Below, one piece after another: positions 60,523 to 64,000 of a DNA stretch of 64,000 nucleotides. The stretch spans positions 2,675,001-2,739,000 of the forward strand of contig NZ_CP059164.1 of NCBI RefSeq assembly GCF_013466985.1, given 5' to 3'. Origin of the DNA: Nocardioides ungokensis (GTDB lineage Bacteria; Actinomycetota; Actinomycetes; Propionibacteriales; Nocardioidaceae). A program made the translations under genes and the position numbers. A model generated the notes under the pieces. It ran no database searches, was not told the DNA's origin, and saw only the letters and a program-made list of their open reading frames with translations. Within the stretch, counting starts at the first letter, position 1; the number at the start of each line of letters is the position of its first letter.

Positions 60523-61005
60523 ATGACGACTCCGACCCTGCGCCCCGCGACCCCGGGCGACATGGCGACCGTGGCCGACATCTGGCACGCGGCCTGGCAC
60601 ACCAGCCACCCCGGCCACGTGCCGGACGGGCTGACCGCGGCCCGCACCCTGGAGTCGTTCCACGAGCGGACCCCGGCTCGGGTCGCCGACACGACCGTGG
60701 CCGAGCTCGACGGGGTGCTGGTCGGTTTCATCATGATCGACGGCGACGAGGTCGAGCAGGTCTTCGTCGACCCCGGACGGCACGGGAGCGGCATCGCGAC
60801 GCTGCTGCTCGACGAGGCCGAGCGCCAGGTCGCCGCCGCCGGGCACGAGGTGGCGTGGCTGGCGGTGGCGATCGGCAACACCCGGGCGCGCGCCTTCTAC
60901 GAGAAGCGCGGCTGGACCAACGAGGGCGACCTGCCCTACGAGGTCACGGCGGCTGGCGAGAGGTTCATCTCGCCGTGCCGCCGCTACGTCAAGCGGGTCG
61001 GCTGA
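60523..61005 (+). CDS. GNAT-family N-acetyltransferase
   Basis: 160 residues. LRPATPGDMATVADIWHAAW is the N-terminal strand and helix. The acetyl-CoA site is EQVFVDPGRHGSGIATLLLD, in the V-x-P-x-x-x-G-x-G-I/A pattern. IGNTRARAFYEKRGWTNEGD is the motif B end. The ATG at 60523 lacks a ribosome site but has TAGGGT 6 nt upstream. Substrate unknown. Confidence 0.9.
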   Translation: MTTPTLRPATPGDMATVADIWHAAWHTSHPGHVPDGLTAARTLESFHERTPARVADTTVAELDGVLVGFIMIDGDEVEQVFVDPGRHGSGIATLLLDEAERQVAAAGHEVAWLAVAIGNTRARAFYEKRGWTNEGDLPYEVTAAGERFISPCRRYVKRVG

Positions 61006-61017
61006 GCCGAGGGCGGC

Positions 61018-63023
61018 TCAGACCTGCTGGCGCGACTCCACGGCGGCCACGACCCGGGAGATGGCCTCCTCGATCGGTACGCCGTTCTCCTGGTGGCCGT
61101 CGCGGTAGCGGAACGAGACCGCACCGGCGGACACGTCGTCGTCACCGGCGATCACCATGAACGGCACCTTCTGCAGCTGTGCGTTGCGGATCTTCTTCTG
61201 CATCCGGTCGTCGGAGTCGTCGACCTCGACCCGCAGCCCGGCCGCACGCATCCGACGGGCCACGTCGTGCAGGTGGTCGAGGTGGCGCTCGGCCACCGGG
61301 ATCCCCTGCACCTGGACGGGCGCCAGCCAGGGCGGGAACGCGCCGGCGTAGTGCTCGACCAGCACGCCGATGAACCGCTCGATGGAGCCGAACTTCGCCG
61401 AGTGGATCATCACCGGCTGCTGACGGCTGCCGTCAGCGGCGACGTACTCGAGGTTGAACCGGTCGGCGGAGGGCTGGTTGAAGTCGTACTGGATGGTCGA
61501 CATCTGCCAGGTCCGCCCGATCGCGTCCCGCGCCTGCACCGAGATCTTGGGGCCGTAGTAGGCAGCCCCGCCCGGGTCGGGCACCAGCTCGAGTCCGGAC
61601 GCGGTGGCCACGTCCTCGAGCACCTTGGTCGCCATCGCCCAGTCCTCGTCGGAGCCGATGAACTTGTCGGGCTTGGATTCGTCGCGTGTGGACAGCTCGA
61701 GGTAGAAGTCGTCGAGCCCGAAGTCACGGAAGAGGCTGAGGCAGAAGTCCAGCAGGTGCTGGATCTCGGCCGGCGCCTGCTCCGGGGTGACGTAGGAGTG
61801 GGAGTCGTCCTGCGCGAACCCGCGCACGCGGGTGAGGCCGTGGACCACACCGGACTTCTCGTGCCGGTAGACCGAGCCGAACTCGAAGAGCCGGAGCGGG
61901 AGCTCCCGGTAGGAGCGCTGGCGCGAGCGGTAGATGAGGTTGTGCATGGGGCAGTTCATCGCCTTGAGGCGGTAGGCCATCTCGTCCACGTCGAGCGCGG
62001 GGAACATGCCCTCGCCGTAGTACGGCAGGTGTCCGGAGGTGTAGAACAGCCCCTCCTTGGCGATGTGCGGAGTGCCGACGTACTCGAAACCCTCCTCGAT
62101 GTGGCGCTGGCGGACGTAGTCCTCCATGACCCGCTTGATCACGCCGCCCTTGGGGTGGAAGACGGGGAGGCCGGAGCCGATCTCGTCCGGGAACGAGAAA
62201 CAGGTCGAGGTCGCGGCCGAGCTTGCGGTGGTCGCGGCGCTCGGCCTCCTCGATCCGGTGCAGGTGCTCCTCGAGCGCCTCCTTGGACTCCCAGGCGGTG
62301 CCGTAGATGCGCTGCAGCTGCTTGTTCTTCTCGTCGCCGCGCCAGTAGGCCGCGGCCGAGCGCATCAGCTTGAACGCCGGGATCCGCTTGGTGGGGCAGG
62401 TGCGGGCCGCGGCACAGGTCGCTCCAGGCGACGTCGCCGTTGCGCCGGATGTTGTCGTAGATGGTCAGCTCGCCGGCGCCGACCTCGACGCTGGCACCCT
62501 CTGCAACTTCATGGGCGGCATCGTCCGACTTGCCCGACCCCTTGAGACCGATCAGCTCGATCTTGTACGGCTCGTCGGCGAGCTCGCTGAGCGCGTCGGC
62601 GTCGGTGGTCACCCGCCGGGAGAACTTCTGGCCCTCCTTGACGATCTTGCGCATCCGGGTCTCGATCTTCTCGAGGTCCTCGGGCACGAACGGGGTCTCG
62701 ACGTCGAAGTCGTAGTAGAAGCCGTTCTCGATCGGCGGGCCGATGCCGAGCCTGGCCTCGGGGAACAGCTCCTGCACGGCCTGCGCCATCACGTGGGCGG
62801 TGGAGTGGCGCAGGATGTCGCGGCCGTCTGGGCTGTCGATGGCCACGCCCTCGACCTCGTCGCCGTCGCAGAGCTCGTGGGCGAGGTCGCGCAGCCGGCC
62901 GCCGACGCGGGCGGCGATCACGCTCGGGTCGTCGGCGAAGAGCTCCCAGGCCCTGGTGCCCGTCGTGACCGTCCGGTCCTCACGCGCGTCGGCGTGGGCG
63001 AGGACGACCTTGATGTCGGACAC
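61018..63023 (-). CDS. thrS: Threonyl-tRNA synthetase, two apparent frameshifts
   Basis: About 667 residues. From GTG 63023 (AAGGAG upstream): TGS domain ending [15 protein letters not shown], then the editing domain zinc-like site [18 protein letters not shown] and [13 protein letters not shown]. The frame breaks near 62395 (one extra or two missing bases in the C-rich CTGCCCCACC) and near 62202 (TTT for TT). Repair gives [40 protein letters not shown] and [20 protein letters not shown]. The class II core then continues: [40 protein letters not shown] and the C-terminal anticodon domain. Position beside the HIT gene is conserved in actinobacteria. Confidence 0.93.
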
Positions 63024-63229
63024 AGGGAGCTCCTTGGTGCGAGGGCGAACGGACTGCTCGATCGTATCCGCCGGTCCGTCCGCCCCGCGCCCCGGTTTCC
63101 GGCCTGGCCGTACCCAATGCTGGGGACGCCTCCCCCACTCGACCGGCGCCGCCCCGGCCGGCCGCGGAAGGTGACGACGCCACCCGTGCCGGGAGGCGCC
63201 GGGTCGTGTCACCACGGGGGGACGTGCAG

Positions 63230-64000
63230 ATGTTCGGAGCAGGGCTGTCCAAGAGGCCGGTACGTCGGCCGCGCACAACGTGCGGAGCGTCCCGCAGGTC
63301 GCGGCGCACGCCGCTCCTGGCCGCGGTGGCCCTGGGCCTGAGCGCCCTGACCCTCACACCTCCGGCCCTGGGCGCCACATCTGTCAACACCGCGGTCTTC
63401 ACCGGAGGGCCGGCGATCTACAAGACAGCGACTGCGGTCTACGCACGACAGGGCGAGATCCTGGAGCTCGACGTGAGCACGGATCCCGGGACCCAGTGCG
63501 TGGAGGTGCTGGACGGCCGGGGAACGGTCTACACGCTCGGGAACAAGACCAGTGCCGCCTTCTGGCAGTTCACGGACGCCAACGCCTATCCATGGCTGAG
63601 GGTGGGGAGCGGCCGCGGCGACGTGACGGTGACGACGAGGGCCTACCCCGGCTGGTCACAGGGCCAGAACAAGTGCACCGGCTCTCCGAGCGCACTGAAG
63701 CAGGCGACGTACACGGTTGACAACGACACCCCCACCGCAACCGCCAGCCTGGCGCCGGCCCCGAACGCCGCGGGCTGGAGCAGTGCCGACGTCACGGTCA
63801 CGTGGACGGGCAACGACAACGGTGGCTCGGGGGTCAAGACCCTGAGCCCGCCCAGCTCCACGGTCACCACCGACGGCACCGCCACCCGTACGACGACGGT
63901 GACCGACAACGTGGGCAACACCGCCACGAGCGCCCCCGTGACCGTCAACCTCGACAAGACCGCGCCGACCATCACCGGCGCCCGGACTCCGGCCGCCAAC
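63230..64000 (+). CDS. Secreted Ig-like domain protein (5' part; runs off the window)
   Basis: At least 257 residues, open to the right edge. A twin-basic N-terminus (MFGAGLSKRPVRRPRTTCGA) precedes a Sec signal LLAAVALGLSALTLTPPALG ending Ala. The next 120 residues are a beta-rich domain with a possible disulfide (TQCVEVLDGRGTVYT and NKCTGSPSAL). From about residue 165 Ig-like surface-protein repeats begin: TWTGNDNGGSGVKTLSPPSS, TVTDNVGNTATSAPVTVNLD, KTAPTITGARTPAAN. ATG 63230 sits behind a G-run ribosome site; GTG 63224 is possible. Likely a cell-surface or extracellular adhesin-like protein. Confidence 0.8.
   Translation, partial: MFGAGLSKRPVRRPRTTCGASRRSRRTPLLAAVALGLSALTLTPPALGATSVNTAVFTGGPAIYKTATAVYARQGEILELDVSTDPGTQCVEVLDGRGTVYTLGNKTSAAFWQFTDANAYPWLRVGSGRGDVTVTTRAYPGWSQGQNKCTGSPSALKQATYTVDNDTPTATASLAPAPNAAGWSSADVTVTWTGNDNGGSGVKTLSPPSSTVTTDGTATRTTTVTDNVGNTATSAPVTVNLDKTAPTITGARTPAAN

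Noticed and set aside
63230..64000. The right-edge secreted protein as a further SipW-type substrate.
   Set aside because: It has an ordinary Sec signal ending Ala-Leu-Gly-Ala and lacks the aromatic-Trp-Thr/Asp motif after the membrane segment.

Overview
This window is GC-rich actinobacterial chromosome with heavy G/C bias at third codon positions. Gene order and protein flavour suggest Nocardioides or a close relative in the Nocardioidaceae; this is inferred from pattern recognition and no database was searched. Nearly every gene lies on the minus strand. Only five or six genes lie on the plus strand: a PPOX-fold oxidoreductase, a TetR regulator, a DUF349 protein, a 43-residue basic protein, a GNAT acetyltransferase and a secreted protein running off the right edge.

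Layout from left to right; minus-strand genes are transcribed right to left. 1-8.8 kb: pyrimidine genes pyrR-pyrB-pyrC and carA-carB. They are split by a VOC protein and a DUF222/HNH (13E12-type) endonuclease, and a PyrR-binding RNA leader sits in front of each half. 8.8-16.6 kb: accessory genes, namely a quinone oxidoreductase, a PPOX enzyme, a cupin, a TetR regulator, a MinD/ParA-like ATPase, and two related flavin disulfide reductases flanking a DUF1206 membrane protein. 16.7-30.2 kb: the conserved block rarA, alaS, ruvX, mltG, aroE, a prepilin peptidase, aroC-aroK-aroB-aroQ, a SIMPL protein, efp and nusB. 30.2-36.5 kb: a complete Opp-type ABC importer operon. 36.7-52.3 kb: another conserved block with aspS, hisS, a metallo-hydrolase, DUF349, relA, apt, secF-secD-yajC, ruvB-ruvA-ruvC (with an SOS box), yebC and pdxT. 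52.3-55.7 kb: a five-gene cassette of SipW-type signal peptidases and their predicted substrates, inserted between pdxT and pdxS. 55.8-63 kb: pdxS, pgsA, two tandem ABM-like proteins, an inositol-phosphatase-like enzyme, a HIT protein, a GNAT enzyme and thrS. The right edge holds the start of a secreted Ig-like protein.

The most interesting part is the 52.3-55.7 kb cassette. It encodes two Ser/His (SipW/ER-type) signal peptidases, two stand-alone proteins with alternate SipW-type signal peptides, and a small Sec-secreted protein. In the last gene a signal peptidase is fused in one polypeptide to a SipW-type signal and export domain, which suggests a protease that carries and may release its own substrate. 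It resembles the Bacillus tapA-sipW-tasA fibre system in logic but not in architecture.

A second window-wide observation concerns data quality. About 17 otherwise intact genes, many of them essential (carA, aroE, ruvX, hisS, relA, thrS, yebC), are broken by roughly 23 small indels, usually one missing base in a G or C run. This looks like residual sequencing error rather than gene decay, so those genes are annotated as whole CDSs with the break point noted. Several genes carry a TANNNT -10 hexamer 6-8 nt before the start codon, which predicts leaderless transcripts. Two intergenic regions share a dispersed repeat of about 85 bp, and one of them also holds a large structured hairpin.
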